DNA of 64,000 bases, from NCBI RefSeq assembly GCF_000153925.1, contig NZ_DS264345.1:496001-560000 (forward strand). The letters are read 5' to 3'. The notes under the pieces were generated by a model that searched no databases, was not told the DNA's origin, and worked only from the letters and a program-made list of their open reading frames with translations. The stretch is from [Ruminococcus] torques ATCC 27756 (GTDB lineage: Bacteria > Bacillota > Clostridia > Lachnospirales > Lachnospiraceae). The position numbers were made by a program, and so were the translations under genes. The first letter of the stretch is position 1; each line of letters opens with the position of its first letter. Shown one piece after another: positions 45,907-55,231 of this stretch.

Positions 45907-45993
45907 AAAGTCCGGGTTTGCCTGAGACTATGGCGGCTGCCTGCGATCTCGGAGAGTACCTTTTGGTGATTTCGGTAATTGAGATCAGGCAGT
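45907..45993. repeat. mgl-flanking repeat element, copy A
   Basis: About 85 bp between the mglB hairpin and mglA that resemble copy B after mglC. Exact shared blocks include TGCCTGAGA, TTTGGTG and TCGGT in the same order and spacing, with AAAG at the left end. GCCTGA near the left and TCAGGC near the right can pair, so the element could fold. Role unknown. Confidence 0.6.
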
Positions 45994-46076
45994 CAGAGAA
46001 AGTTGTCTGTGGGAAAAGGACTGCAACCGTTTGGGTAAAGATAGAAAAATTCTAAAGTATAATAGGAGTAAAAAGC

Positions 46077-47585
46077 ATGGCAGATAAGAAAGATAATATC
46101 GTCTTATCGATACGGGATATGAGTAAGTCCTTTGGAAGAAACAGAGTTCTCACTCGCATCAATCTGGATGTGAAAGCGGGAACAGTTATGGGGCTTATGG
46201 GGGAAAACGGCGCTGGAAAATCAACGATGATGAAGTGTCTTTTCGGTACCTATCAAAAAGACGAAGGAAATATCTTCCTGGATGGGAAAGAGGTAAGTTT
46301 TTCCGGACCGAGGGAGGCGTTGGAAAACGGTATCGCTATGGTTCACCAGGAATTGAATCAGTGTCTGGAGAGAAATGTAGTTGACAATTTGTTTCTTGGA
46401 CGGTATCCGGTGAATGCGGTCGGTGTAATAGATGAAGGCCGGATGAAAAAAGAGGCGTCTGAACTTTTCAGAAAATTGGGAATGACAGTCAACTTGTCTC
46501 AGCCGATGCGTAATATGTCGGTTTCTCAGCGGCAGATGTGCGAGATTGCAAAAGCAATCTCTTATAATTCCAAGGTGATCGTTTTGGATGAGCCTACCTC
46601 TTCATTGACGGTGCAGGAAGTAGAAAAACTTTTTGAAATGATGAGAATGCTGAAAGAGCAGGGAATTGCTTTGATTTATATTTCTCATAAAATGGATGAA
46701 ATTTTTGAAATTTGTGATGAAATATCGGTGCTTCGAGACGGAAATCTGGTTATGACAAAGAGCACGGAAGATACAGATATGAATGAACTGATTACGGCAA
46801 TGGTAGGACGTTCTCTTGAAAACCGTTTTCCGGAAGTGGATAATACGCCGGGAGATGTGGTTTTGTCCGTGCAGCATTTATCTACAAAATTCGAGCCTTA
46901 TCTTAAAGATGTGTCTTTTGATGTGAGAAAAGGAGAAATCTTCGGATTGTATGGTCTGGTAGGAGCCGGACGAACAGAGCTTATGGAGACGATTTTCGGA
47001 GTGCGCACCAGGGCGGCAGGACGAGTATACTTTAATAATCATCTTATGAACTTTGAAAGTGCGAAAGATGCGATGGAACATGGCTTTGCTATGATCACGG
47101 AGGAACGTAAGGCAAACGGATTATTTTTGAAGGGAGATCTTACGTTTAATACAACGATAGCAAACTTGAAACAGTATAAATCAGGGATCGCTCTTTCTGA
47201 TTCGAAAATGGAAAAAGCGACTGCGGAAGAAATCAAGACTATGCGGACAAAATGTATGGGACCAAATGATATGATTTCAAATCTTTCCGGAGGAAACCAG
47301 CAAAAAGTTATTTTTGGAAAATGGCTGGAAAGAGAACCGCAGGTATTTATGATGGATGAACCGACAAGAGGAATTGATGTCGGCGCAAAATATGAGATAT
47401 ATGAACTGATTATCAACATGGCAAAGCAGGGCAGGACGATCATTGTTGTCTCGTCTGAAATGCCTGAAATTCTGGGAATTACAAATCGCATTGGCGTTAT
47501 GTCAAATGGATATCTTTCTGGAATTGTTAATACAAAAGAGACAAATCAGGAAGAACTATTAAGACTTAGCGCAAAATACCTATAA
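46077..47585 (+). CDS. mglA: Galactose/methylgalactoside ABC transporter ATP-binding protein
   Basis: A 502-residue tandem ATPase of the MglA/RbsA class. The first half has Walker A GENGAGKST, signature VSQRQMCEIAKA and Walker B VIVLDEPTSSL. The second half has the degenerate loop GLVGAGRTE, signature LSGGNQQKVIF and MMDEPTRGIDVG, as is normal for the class. It energises import through MglC. It follows mglB after a hairpin and a repeat element, with AGGAG before the ATG. Confidence 0.95.
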   Translation: MADKKDNIVLSIRDMSKSFGRNRVLTRINLDVKAGTVMGLMGENGAGKSTMMKCLFGTYQKDEGNIFLDGKEVSFSGPREALENGIAMVHQELNQCLERNVVDNLFLGRYPVNAVGVIDEGRMKKEASELFRKLGMTVNLSQPMRNMSVSQRQMCEIAKAISYNSKVIVLDEPTSSLTVQEVEKLFEMMRMLKEQGIALIYISHKMDEIFEICDEISVLRDGNLVMTKSTEDTDMNELITAMVGRSLENRFPEVDNTPGDVVLSVQHLSTKFEPYLKDVSFDVRKGEIFGLYGLVGAGRTELMETIFGVRTRAAGRVYFNNHLMNFESAKDAMEHGFAMITEERKANGLFLKGDLTFNTTIANLKQYKSGIALSDSKMEKATAEEIKTMRTKCMGPNDMISNLSGGNQQKVIFGKWLEREPQVFMMDEPTRGIDVGAKYEIYELIINMAKQGRTIIVVSSEMPEILGITNRIGVMSNGYLSGIVNTKETNQEELLRLSAKYL

Positions 47586-47596
47586 AATGAGGGAGA

Positions 47597-49261
47597 ATGA
47601 TGAATATGGCTAATGGAAACAGTAAGGTTCTGACGGCGGAACAGGAAATGCAGATTCGCCGTCCGATAGAAGAATACGTCGGTGCAATTCAAAAACAGAT
47701 TGACGGTCTCCGGGTGGACGGCACGGATAAAGTGTTGTCGCTGCAAAACACAATGGACGGAGTAAAGAGAGATCGCACTCTTACAAAAGGTGAAAAAGAG
47801 GATAGACTTACGAGAATGCGCAGGGAACTGCAGCAGGCAAAAGCGGTAGAGTCTAAGAATAAAGACAGGATTTCAAAACTGATTGCAGATGCGGAAGCAT
47901 ATTTGAAAGAACATTTCGACAAGGAATATTATGTGCCTGTTAAAGAAAGCTGCGCACAGGAAAAAGTCCTTGCGAAAGAGAAATATCAAAAAAGAGTAGA
48001 AGAACTGAAGAAAGAGCATCAGCAGATTCTTTCCAAACTTTCAGAACATCAGGAAATAAAGGATGAAAAATATGTTTATAAGAACAGGCTGTTCGATGCG
48101 AAAATGGAACTGCAAAAAGATTATCAGACTATAAAGGACAGACGGCATGCGGCGTATTCTTATAAGTATCATCTGATTGATTTGCTGCGTATGTCAAAAT
48201 TTACTTTTCTTGAAACGCGGGCGCAGAAATGGGAGAATTATAAATATACGTTCAGTAAAAGAAATTTCTTCCTTCAGAACGGATTATATATCGCTATTCT
48301 CTTGATATTTATTGTGCTTTGTATTATTACGCCGATGATTAAGGGAGCGCCTTTGCTCACTTATAATAACGTGCTGAACGTACTTCAGCAGGCATCTCCG
48401 AAGATGTTCCTTGCATTAGGTGTTGCAGGTTTGATTCTTCTTGCAGGCACAGACCTTTCAATCGGGCGAATGGTAGGTATGGGAATGACGACGGCAACGA
48501 TTATTATGCATCAGGGAATTAATACGGGTGGAGTTTTTGGACATATATTTGATTTCACGTCAACACCTATCATTGTGCGTGTAATCTTGTCATTGGTTAT
48601 ATGTATACTTTTGTGTACATTCTTTACAATGATCGCCGGATTTTTTACTGCCAAGTTTAAGATGCACCCGTTTATCTCGACAATGGCAAACATGCTCGTG
48701 ATCTTCGGACTTGTTACATATGCTACAAAAGGAGTATCTTTCGGAGCTATCGAACCGACGATTCCGAATATGATTATTCCAAAGATAAACGGATTCCCTA
48801 CAATTATCATATGGGCAGCAGCCGCAGTCTTTATTGTGTGGTTTATTTGGAATAAAACAACTTTTGGTAAGAATTTGTATGCGGTCGGCGGAAATGCAGA
48901 AGCGGCGTCGGTGTCAGGTATTTCAGTATTTGCCGTTACGGTAGGAGCATTTATTCTGGCAGGTATTCTTTACGGATTCGGCTCCTGGCTGGAATGTATA
49001 AGAATGGTCGGTTCAGGTTCTGCCGCATACGGACAAGGATGGGAAATGGATGCGATTGCAGCCTGCGTAGTAGGCGGCGTGTCATTTACCGGAGGTATCG
49101 GAAAAATCTCGGGAGTAGTAGTCGGTGTGTTTATTTTCACAGCGCTTACATATTCCCTTACGATCCTCGGAATTGACACAAACCTTCAGTTTGTATTCTC
49201 AGGTATTATCATTCTTGTTGCGGTAGCGCTGGATTGTCTGAAATATGTACAGAAAAAATAA
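47597..49261 (+). CDS. mglC: Galactose/methylgalactoside ABC permease with a long N-terminal extension
   Basis: A 554-residue permease; MglC is usually near 330-350 residues. The C-terminal part from about 228 has the expected helices and the motifs GVAGLILLAGTDLSIGRMVG and GGNAEAASVSGI. The first 225 residues are hydrophilic, rich in Glu, Lys, Gln and Arg, and predicted helical, with heptad-like stretches at about 45-105 and 125-185. Being before the first helix it should lie in the cytoplasm near MglA. GGGAG precedes a group of three in-frame ATG codons, so the exact start is uncertain by a few residues. Base composition is even across the junction, so there is no sign of mis-assembly. Confidence 0.92.
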   Translation: MMNMANGNSKVLTAEQEMQIRRPIEEYVGAIQKQIDGLRVDGTDKVLSLQNTMDGVKRDRTLTKGEKEDRLTRMRRELQQAKAVESKNKDRISKLIADAEAYLKEHFDKEYYVPVKESCAQEKVLAKEKYQKRVEELKKEHQQILSKLSEHQEIKDEKYVYKNRLFDAKMELQKDYQTIKDRRHAAYSYKYHLIDLLRMSKFTFLETRAQKWENYKYTFSKRNFFLQNGLYIAILLIFIVLCIITPMIKGAPLLTYNNVLNVLQQASPKMFLALGVAGLILLAGTDLSIGRMVGMGMTTATIIMHQGINTGGVFGHIFDFTSTPIIVRVILSLVICILLCTFFTMIAGFFTAKFKMHPFISTMANMLVIFGLVTYATKGVSFGAIEPTIPNMIIPKINGFPTIIIWAAAAVFIVWFIWNKTTFGKNLYAVGGNAEAASVSGISVFAVTVGAFILAGILYGFGSWLECIRMVGSGSAAYGQGWEMDAIAACVVGGVSFTGGIGKISGVVVGVFIFTALTYSLTILGIDTNLQFVFSGIIILVAVALDCLKYVQKK

Positions 49262-49274
49262 AGATAAATCAAGG

Positions 49275-49308
49275 AAAGAGCCGACATTATGTCGGCTCTT
49301 TCTGCTTT
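49275..49308 (+). terminator. Terminator after mglC
   Basis: A perfect 12-bp stem (AAAGAGCCGACA with its complement, loop TTA) followed by T-rich DNA, 13 bp after the mglC stop. Confidence 0.88.
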
Positions 49309-49325
49309 AGGATAGGTGATGAGCC

Positions 49326-49412
49326 AAAGCCGGAGTCTGCCTGAGATCCCGGCGATCGCTTATAATTCCGGAATGTGCTCTTTGGTGTTCTCGGTGATTC
49401 TGAGCCGGTTTA
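49326..49412. repeat. mgl-flanking repeat element, copy B
   Basis: Lies between the mglC terminator and the promoter of the next operon. It aligns over its length with copy A and over its right half with copy C (see those entries for the shared blocks). All three copies follow a transcription terminator. Confidence 0.6.
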
Positions 49413-49455
49413 AAAAGACAGAAAGAACAGACGACGGATAAAATATGAGGTCGTA

Positions 49456-49484
49456 TTTACAGGCATGTATGTCTTTGTTATAAT
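49456..49484 (+). promoter_or_regulatory. Promoter of the YesN/YesM sensor operon
   Basis: TTTACA (49456-49461) and TATAAT (49479-49484) with a 17-bp spacer, 39 bp before the response regulator start. Confidence 0.75.
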
Positions 49485-49522
49485 GAGGAAAAATAAAACG
49501 GAATAATATATATGGAGACAAG

Positions 49523-51148
49523 ATGGATAAATATACAATACTTTTGGTTGATGATGAAGAGGAAGTAATACAGGCTATTATCCGAAAAATTAATTGGGAA
49601 GAGTTGGGATTTTCTGTAGTCGGATATGCCGATAATGGAATCAAGGCGCTGGAAATGATAGAGGAGAGTCAGCCGGATGTTGTTATGACAGATATTAAAA
49701 TGCCGTATATGGACGGCATGGAGCTGTGCAGTCATATCAGAAGAGAGTATCCGGCGATGAAGATCGTACTTTTTACAGGTTTTGATGAGTTTGAATATGC
49801 AAAGGAAGCGGTTCATCTGGAAGTGGAGGAATATATTTTAAAGCCGGTTAATTCTGTGGAATTGATCAATATATTCACAAAGTTAAAAATAAAGCTGGAT
49901 CAGGAGATAAGTGAAAGAAGAAGCATGGAAAAGCTGGAACATTATTATACGGAGTCCCTTCCTCTTTTGCAGGCAAATTTTTGTTCTACTCTGATAGAGG
50001 GAAGGATTCATGAGGATGAACTTCAGAAATACCTGTCGGATTATCAGATTTCTCTTCCGGGTCCATTATACTGCTGTCTGGTCATTCATATGTCGTCCAG
50101 TCAGATTCCGGAAAATATGAATTCCTTATTTTTAGCCGCGTCTGTACAAAAACAGGCAGAAGACCGTCTGGGGAAAAGATGGAAGGCAAAATGTTTTCCC
50201 TACCTTGGAAACAGCGTTCTGTTTGCCCAGATAAACAATGAAAATGAGATTGCGGAGCTGACAGATGACTGCGACCGCTTTTGTAAGTATGTAAACCGCA
50301 TGATGGGAACTGTTGTCACGGTAGGAATAGGCCAGGTCTGCAGTCAGATTTTGGATTTGGCACAATCGTATAACGCAGCGCGTGAAGCGGTTTCATATCG
50401 TGCCGTCTACGGCGCTTCCAGGGCGATTAACATTAAGGAAATCGCGCCTAAAGAGTCGGGAGAGCCCTGTTTTACAAATGATATGGAATTGTTGAATTTA
50501 TTTAAAAAGATTCGTTTGAATTCGGAAGAAGAGATTGTAGAAGCGGTAGATCAGTATATAGAAAGCATTTCATTTCCGCTGAAATCATTGCAGCAGCATC
50601 ATGTGGTGATCATGGAGTTGGTAACCGCCTTGTTTCGGTTTTCTGTAAATAATGATATTGCAGCGGAGGGGGTAGGCGGAGATATCGGAATACTCTATGG
50701 AAAGCTGCTTGAGCTTGAACCCGATGCGCTGCGAAAATGGCTTACGGATATCAGCCTTTGCTTCAGCGAAAATTTGGTTACGGCAAGGAGCAGATCAACT
50801 CAGTCCTTTGTATCAAAAGCGAAGGAGCATGTCCGCAGTCAATATGCAGATGTACAGTTGTCTCTGGCTCAGATTTGTGAAAGACTTGGGGTGTCTAATT
50901 CCTATTTTTCTACAGTGTTTAAAAAGGAAACAGGAAAATCTTTTGTCAGTTATGTGACAGATTACCGTATGGAACAGGCTGCGCGCCTGCTGATTGAAAC
51001 AAATGAAAAGAGTTATGTCATAGCGCAGAAAGTAGGATACACAGATCCTAATTATTTTAGCTATGTATTTAAAAGGAAGTTTGGCGTATCACCGTCAAAA
51101 TACAGAGCGGAGCATATAAAAAGTGAAAAACAAGTATTTGAAAAGTAA
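49523..51148 (+). CDS. YesN-type response regulator with AraC DNA-binding domain
   Basis: A 541-residue regulator. The receiver domain has LLVDDEEEV and phospho-accepting Asp57 in VVMTDIKMPYMDG. A long middle region resembles the GGDEF-related linker found in YesN proteins. The C-terminal AraC domain (about 430-535) has RLGVSNSYFSTVFKKETG and GYTDPNYFSYVFKRKFG. It opens an operon with a YesM/LytS-type kinase and two sugar-binding proteins, just downstream of mgl. The likely target is the mgl promoter, whose weak core fits an activated promoter. Confidence 0.93.
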   Translation: MDKYTILLVDDEEEVIQAIIRKINWEELGFSVVGYADNGIKALEMIEESQPDVVMTDIKMPYMDGMELCSHIRREYPAMKIVLFTGFDEFEYAKEAVHLEVEEYILKPVNSVELINIFTKLKIKLDQEISERRSMEKLEHYYTESLPLLQANFCSTLIEGRIHEDELQKYLSDYQISLPGPLYCCLVIHMSSSQIPENMNSLFLAASVQKQAEDRLGKRWKAKCFPYLGNSVLFAQINNENEIAELTDDCDRFCKYVNRMMGTVVTVGIGQVCSQILDLAQSYNAAREAVSYRAVYGASRAINIKEIAPKESGEPCFTNDMELLNLFKKIRLNSEEEIVEAVDQYIESISFPLKSLQQHHVVIMELVTALFRFSVNNDIAAEGVGGDIGILYGKLLELEPDALRKWLTDISLCFSENLVTARSRSTQSFVSKAKEHVRSQYADVQLSLAQICERLGVSNSYFSTVFKKETGKSFVSYVTDYRMEQAARLLIETNEKSYVIAQKVGYTDPNYFSYVFKRKFGVSPSKYRAEHIKSEKQVFEK

Positions 51149-53066
51149 ATGCGGGTATGATATGCAAGGAGAAAACCAAAATACGGAAAAAAGCCGCATT
51201 ACGGAACGGGTGAGAAGCTGGGAAAAATATGGGGGATGGACAAATTTAAAACCAAAAGGGATACAAACGACTCTGATGGGAGTGTTTTCGCTTGTTTCCA
51301 TCACTATCATGTTGATTTCCGGGTTTGTTATGTATATATGGTTTTCTACGTTATCAAGGGAAGAGACTGTGCAGAGTACCCAAAAGCTGATGGAACAGAC
51401 GGGGGAGAGTCTGGAAGATTATCTTGTCAGTATGAGACAGGTGTCTGATACCGTTTACTACAATATTATAAAAGAGAGCGATTTCTCCAAACAAAAACAG
51501 GAGATTCAAAGCAGGATGAATCTTTTGTATGAGGCAAATAAAGATAATCTTCGAAGTATCGCAATTTATAATCATTATGGAAGTTTATTGGCGGCAGAAC
51601 CGGTAGCGTCTCAAAAAGAAGATCCGGACGTAACCCAGCAGGACTGGTACATACAGGCGTTGGATGAAGTGGAAAATATGCATTTTTCCACACCTCATAT
51701 TCAAAATTTGTTTGATGATGGAACGCAGCATTATTATTGGGTTACTTCTTTAAGCCGTATGATCGAAATTACAGACAGCGGAGTGTCTAACTGGGGGGTT
51801 CTGCTTGTGGATATGGATTATGCGGATATTTCAAGAATGATGAATCAGATCAATACTTTGAACAATGGAGAGTATTATTATCTGTGCGACAGTAATGGGG
51901 AAATCATCTATCATCCGAGGCAGATACAGATCAGTAACGGTCTTAGCGGAGAAAACAGCAGTCTGGCAGCCTCCCACAAGGACGGTGTGTACGAAGATGA
52001 TTTTAAAGGCGAGAGGCGGAAAGTAATAGTCAATACTATCAGTTATACCGGATGGAAGCTGGTGGGGGTAATTCCTTATTCGGCATTTATACACGGGATG
52101 ATCGACGTGCGATATTTTATTATTTTGTTGATGCTTCTGACGGTAATGGTACTTGTAGCGCTTAATCGTGTCGTTTCAGCGAGAATCTCAAGCCCGATTT
52201 TGAAATTAAACGCATCAGTACTGGAGTATGAAGCGGGTGAAAAGCCGGAGGTATATATTGGAGGAGCGGAAGAAATCCGGTATCTCGGATATTCTATCCA
52301 AAAATCTTATGAGCAGATAGATGAGCTTATGAAGGAGATTATTATCGAACAAAACGAACGTAGAAAAAGCGAGTTGGATGCATTGCAAAGCCAGATTAAT
52401 CCTCATTTTCTTTATAACACGCTGGATTCTATCACGTGGATGATCGAGGATGGACGCAACGACGAGGCGGCGTTTATGATTTCACAGCTTGCAAAATTGT
52501 TCCGTATAAGTTTATCAAAAGGGCATACTGTGATTAATATCCGGGATGAGCTGCAGCATGCCCGAAGTTATATGAATATACAGAAGATACGATATAAAAA
52601 TGCCTTTTCAGTTACTTTCGATGTAGATGATTCTCTTTATGCATTTTGTATTGTAAAACTGGTTTTACAGCCGATCTTGGAAAATGCGATCAATTACGGA
52701 ATCAATGGGACAGATGACTGCGGTGAAATAAAAATCAGCGGTAAGATGGAGAATGGGCTTATTATTCTTTCGGTGACAGATAACGGGATCGGTATGTGCA
52801 GTGAGGAAGTGAGCCGGCTTTTGACAGATGAGAAAAGAGTACATAAGCATGGTTCGGGAGTAGGACTTGTGAATGTTAATAACCGCATTAAGATTGTATT
52901 TGGAAAAGAATATGGTATAGTCGTGGAAAGCGAGCCGGATGAAGGAACAACTGTCTCGATCTGCATCCCGGCGGTTTTGTATACAGAAGAGAACCGCAAG
53001 GCTTTGGAAGGAGGAAACCTTCACGAAAAAGAGAATGAACAGAAAAAGGAACCGCAGAGGGAATAA
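51123..53066 (+). CDS. YesM/LytS-family sensor histidine kinase
   Basis: A kinase of up to 647 residues. Two membrane helices (about 55-80 and 325-350) enclose an extracellular Cache-like sensor domain containing DPDVTQQDWYIQA. A HAMP-like region and the HisKA_7 signature follow with His428 in QINPHFLYNTLD, then an ATPase with LVLQPILENAINYG and GSGVGLVNVNNR. The start is uncertain: GTG at 51123 overlaps the regulator gene; ATG at 51162 is an alternative that keeps all domains. It probably senses sugar through one of the binding proteins encoded next. Confidence 0.92.
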   Translation: MKNKYLKSKCGYDMQGENQNTEKSRITERVRSWEKYGGWTNLKPKGIQTTLMGVFSLVSITIMLISGFVMYIWFSTLSREETVQSTQKLMEQTGESLEDYLVSMRQVSDTVYYNIIKESDFSKQKQEIQSRMNLLYEANKDNLRSIAIYNHYGSLLAAEPVASQKEDPDVTQQDWYIQALDEVENMHFSTPHIQNLFDDGTQHYYWVTSLSRMIEITDSGVSNWGVLLVDMDYADISRMMNQINTLNNGEYYYLCDSNGEIIYHPRQIQISNGLSGENSSLAASHKDGVYEDDFKGERRKVIVNTISYTGWKLVGVIPYSAFIHGMIDVRYFIILLMLLTVMVLVALNRVVSARISSPILKLNASVLEYEAGEKPEVYIGGAEEIRYLGYSIQKSYEQIDELMKEIIIEQNERRKSELDALQSQINPHFLYNTLDSITWMIEDGRNDEAAFMISQLAKLFRISLSKGHTVINIRDELQHARSYMNIQKIRYKNAFSVTFDVDDSLYAFCIVKLVLQPILENAINYGINGTDDCGEIKISGKMENGLIILSVTDNGIGMCSEEVSRLLTDEKRVHKHGSGVGLVNVNNRIKIVFGKEYGIVVESEPDEGTTVSICIPAVLYTEENRKALEGGNLHEKENEQKKEPQRE

Positions 53067-53068
53067 GG

Positions 53069-54046
53069 ATGAAGAATGGCAAAAAGATATTTATTTTGGT
53101 AGAAACATTTCTGGGGCTTATGGTTTTTGTGTTGGTCATGTTCATGTTTTTGGAAAAAAATGAAAAAAAGCAAGAAAAAATTTCCGTGATCATCCAGAAT
53201 TCAGATGATAGTCAGTGGGCAGCATTTAAGTATGGGGCAAAAATGGCGGCGGCAGATAAAAAGACAGAGGTATTTGTGGTAAGTACAGCGGGAAGTCTGA
53301 GTGTACAGGAAGAAGAGAACTTAATAGAAAGAGAAATTGCAAACGGCGCATCCGGAATTATTGTAGAGCCTGCCAATGGAGAGAAAACAGAAAAGATGCT
53401 AAAAGAAGTCGAAAAGAAAGTGCCTGTTGTGCTTGTGGAAAGCCTTGCGTCTTCTGATGGAACAGAAACGAAAATGCCGGTTACGGGAGCGGATAATTAT
53501 GCCATGGGAAAAGCGTTGGCAGAGGAATTATTAAAAGACTGCGGCGGAAATATAAAAGGGAAAAAGATAGGGCTCGTTTCGGGAGAAGAAAACGCAGAAG
53601 CTATAAGTGAACGGGCAGAGGGGGTTCGAGCGGTTTTGGAAGAAAAACAGGCGGATATTCTATGGCAGATATCGGATTCTTTTGCGGAAGACAAGGAAAA
53701 AAATTCAATGGAACAAAGCGAAAAAGTGGATTTTATAATGACATTAGATAATATAAGTCTGGTGGCAGCCGGGGAATGTTCTTCGACAAATAATCTGCAT
53801 GGGGCGGTTCTGTATGGAATCGGACATTCTATGGAAGCTTTCTATTATTTAGATACAGGAGAGATACAATGTCTCGTAGTGCCGGATGAGTTTAACAGAG
53901 GATATCAGAGTGTGGCAGAACTATCAGACAGTTTGCGGCGCTTCATGAAAAAGCCGGAACGAAACACGGTTTCATATTCGACTGTTCGCAGAGAGACACT
54001 GTTTTCAAAAGAAAATCAAGAAGTTTTGTTCACTATGAGTCAGTAA
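53069..54046 (+). CDS. Membrane-anchored sugar-binding-protein homologue, probable sensor subunit
   Basis: A 325-residue type I periplasmic-binding fold with an uncleaved-looking N-terminal helix (residues about 7-28) and no lipobox. ISVIIQNSDDSQWAAFKYG and ASGIIVEPANGEKTEKM match the N-terminal lobe; GADNYAMGKALAEELLKDCGG begins the second. The C-terminal lobe is shorter and less conserved. In Clostridium beijerinckii an anchored protein of this kind (XylFII) binds xylose and controls a LytS kinase, a useful precedent. Two bases separate it from the kinase gene, so a sensor complex is likely. Ligand unknown. Confidence 0.85.
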   Translation: MKNGKKIFILVETFLGLMVFVLVMFMFLEKNEKKQEKISVIIQNSDDSQWAAFKYGAKMAAADKKTEVFVVSTAGSLSVQEEENLIEREIANGASGIIVEPANGEKTEKMLKEVEKKVPVVLVESLASSDGTETKMPVTGADNYAMGKALAEELLKDCGGNIKGKKIGLVSGEENAEAISERAEGVRAVLEEKQADILWQISDSFAEDKEKNSMEQSEKVDFIMTLDNISLVAAGECSSTNNLHGAVLYGIGHSMEAFYYLDTGEIQCLVVPDEFNRGYQSVAELSDSLRRFMKKPERNTVSYSTVRRETLFSKENQEVLFTMSQ

Positions 54047-54086
54047 GGCGTATAGAGTACATGAGGATTATAACAGAGGTGGAGGA

Positions 54087-55118
54087 ATGAAAAAAAAGAA
54101 ACTATTAGCGGCAGCGATTGTTTTATGTATGGTGATACAACTCTTGTGTGCCTGCGGTAAGCAGAAAATATCCATGTCAGACAAGGTTTATGTCGGAGTT
54201 ACCTGTTACGATCAAAACGATACCTTTTTAAGCGAACTTCTTGTCTGTTTTAAAGAAGAACTTAATCATCTCAACAAGAATGGAGTTGAGACGACTGTGA
54301 CAGTTAAAAATGCTGCCGGATCTCAGCGCACGCAGAATGACCAGGTGAAAGAGCTGATAAATGCAGGATGCAACGTCCTTTGTGTGAATCTGGTAGATCG
54401 GGCAGATCCGTCGGAAATTATAGATGTTGCAAAAGAACATGATGTGCCGATTATATTTTTTAACAGAGAACCGGTTGCGGAAGATATGAGGCAGTGGGAC
54501 AGGCTTTATTACGTTGGCGCAGATGCAAAGCAGTCCGGTGTGCTGCAAGGAGAGCTGGCTGTTGAAATGATACGGCAAAACAGTCAGATAGATCACAATA
54601 AGGACGGAAAAATTCAGTATGTAGTTCTGGAAGGGGAAGCGGGACATCAGGATGCGATCATTCGTACAGAAAATGCGGTAGATACGCTTAACAAAAATGG
54701 GATTGAACTGGAAAAGTTAAGTTACCAGATTGCGAACTGGAACCGGGCGCAGGCGCAGAACCGGATGGAGCAGATGCTGGGGCAGTATAAAAATAAGATA
54801 GAACTTGTGTTGGCAAATAATGATGACATGGCTCTGGGAGCGTTGGACGCTTATAAAAATTTGAATTATACAGAGGCCCTTCTTCCGGTATTTATAGGAA
54901 TAGACGGCACGGATATGGGGTTGAAGGCAGTGGAAGATTCAAGTATGGCGGGAACGGTATATAATGATAAAGAGGGACAGGCGAGAGCGATAGCAAAGCT
55001 TTCAGCTGCATTGGTAATCGGAAAAGAAGCGGAGGAAATAAAATTTACTAATGAAAATTACATTTATCTGCCCTATTCCAAAGTCACAAAAGAAAATGTC
55101 CATGAATATCTGAAGTGA
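54087..55118 (+). CDS. Galactose/glucose-binding lipoprotein, canonical order
   Basis: A 343-residue lipoprotein (signal ending LLCAC, Cys23) of the MglB type in its usual order. Binding residues are all visible: VGVTCYDQNDTF (Tyr, Asp, Phe), FFNREPV (Asn), GHQDAIIRT (His, Asp, Arg), NWNRAQA (Trp), LANNDDM (Asn), GIDGTD (Asp), GTVYND (Asn). The calcium loop is DHNKDGKIQY. It is not beside an ATPase or permease but ends the sensor operon, so it may deliver ligand to the kinase complex or share the MglA/MglC transporter. The contrast with the permuted mglB product is notable. Confidence 0.92.
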   Translation: MKKKKLLAAAIVLCMVIQLLCACGKQKISMSDKVYVGVTCYDQNDTFLSELLVCFKEELNHLNKNGVETTVTVKNAAGSQRTQNDQVKELINAGCNVLCVNLVDRADPSEIIDVAKEHDVPIIFFNREPVAEDMRQWDRLYYVGADAKQSGVLQGELAVEMIRQNSQIDHNKDGKIQYVVLEGEAGHQDAIIRTENAVDTLNKNGIELEKLSYQIANWNRAQAQNRMEQMLGQYKNKIELVLANNDDMALGALDAYKNLNYTEALLPVFIGIDGTDMGLKAVEDSSMAGTVYNDKEGQARAIAKLSAALVIGKEAEEIKFTNENYIYLPYSKVTKENVHEYLK

Positions 55119-55149
55119 CGGATGATCCGCTGAGCAAGGTGAAAGGCAG

Positions 55150-55210
55150 AAAAAACACACCGGGTAAAAGAGTTTTGGTATCTTGTACAAGGTGTGTTTT
55201 TTGTGTTTTT
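55150..55210. terminator. Bidirectional terminator between sensor operon and galK
   Basis: A 12-bp stem (AAAAAACACACC at 55150-55161, its complement at 55191-55202) with A on one side and T on the other, between converging genes. Confidence 0.85.
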
Positions 55211-55231
55211 AAAAGTTTGTTTTACGGAAGA

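Noticed and set aside
46058-46063. TATAAT before mglA as a promoter
   Set aside because: It directly abuts the AGGAG ribosome-binding site, leaving no room for a leader with that site.
49339-49347. CTGAGA in repeat elements A and B suggested a TPP riboswitch
   Set aside because: The other conserved TPP blocks (an ACC-CTGATC region and a GCGTAGGGA end) are missing, and the neighbours are sugar genes, not thiamine genes.
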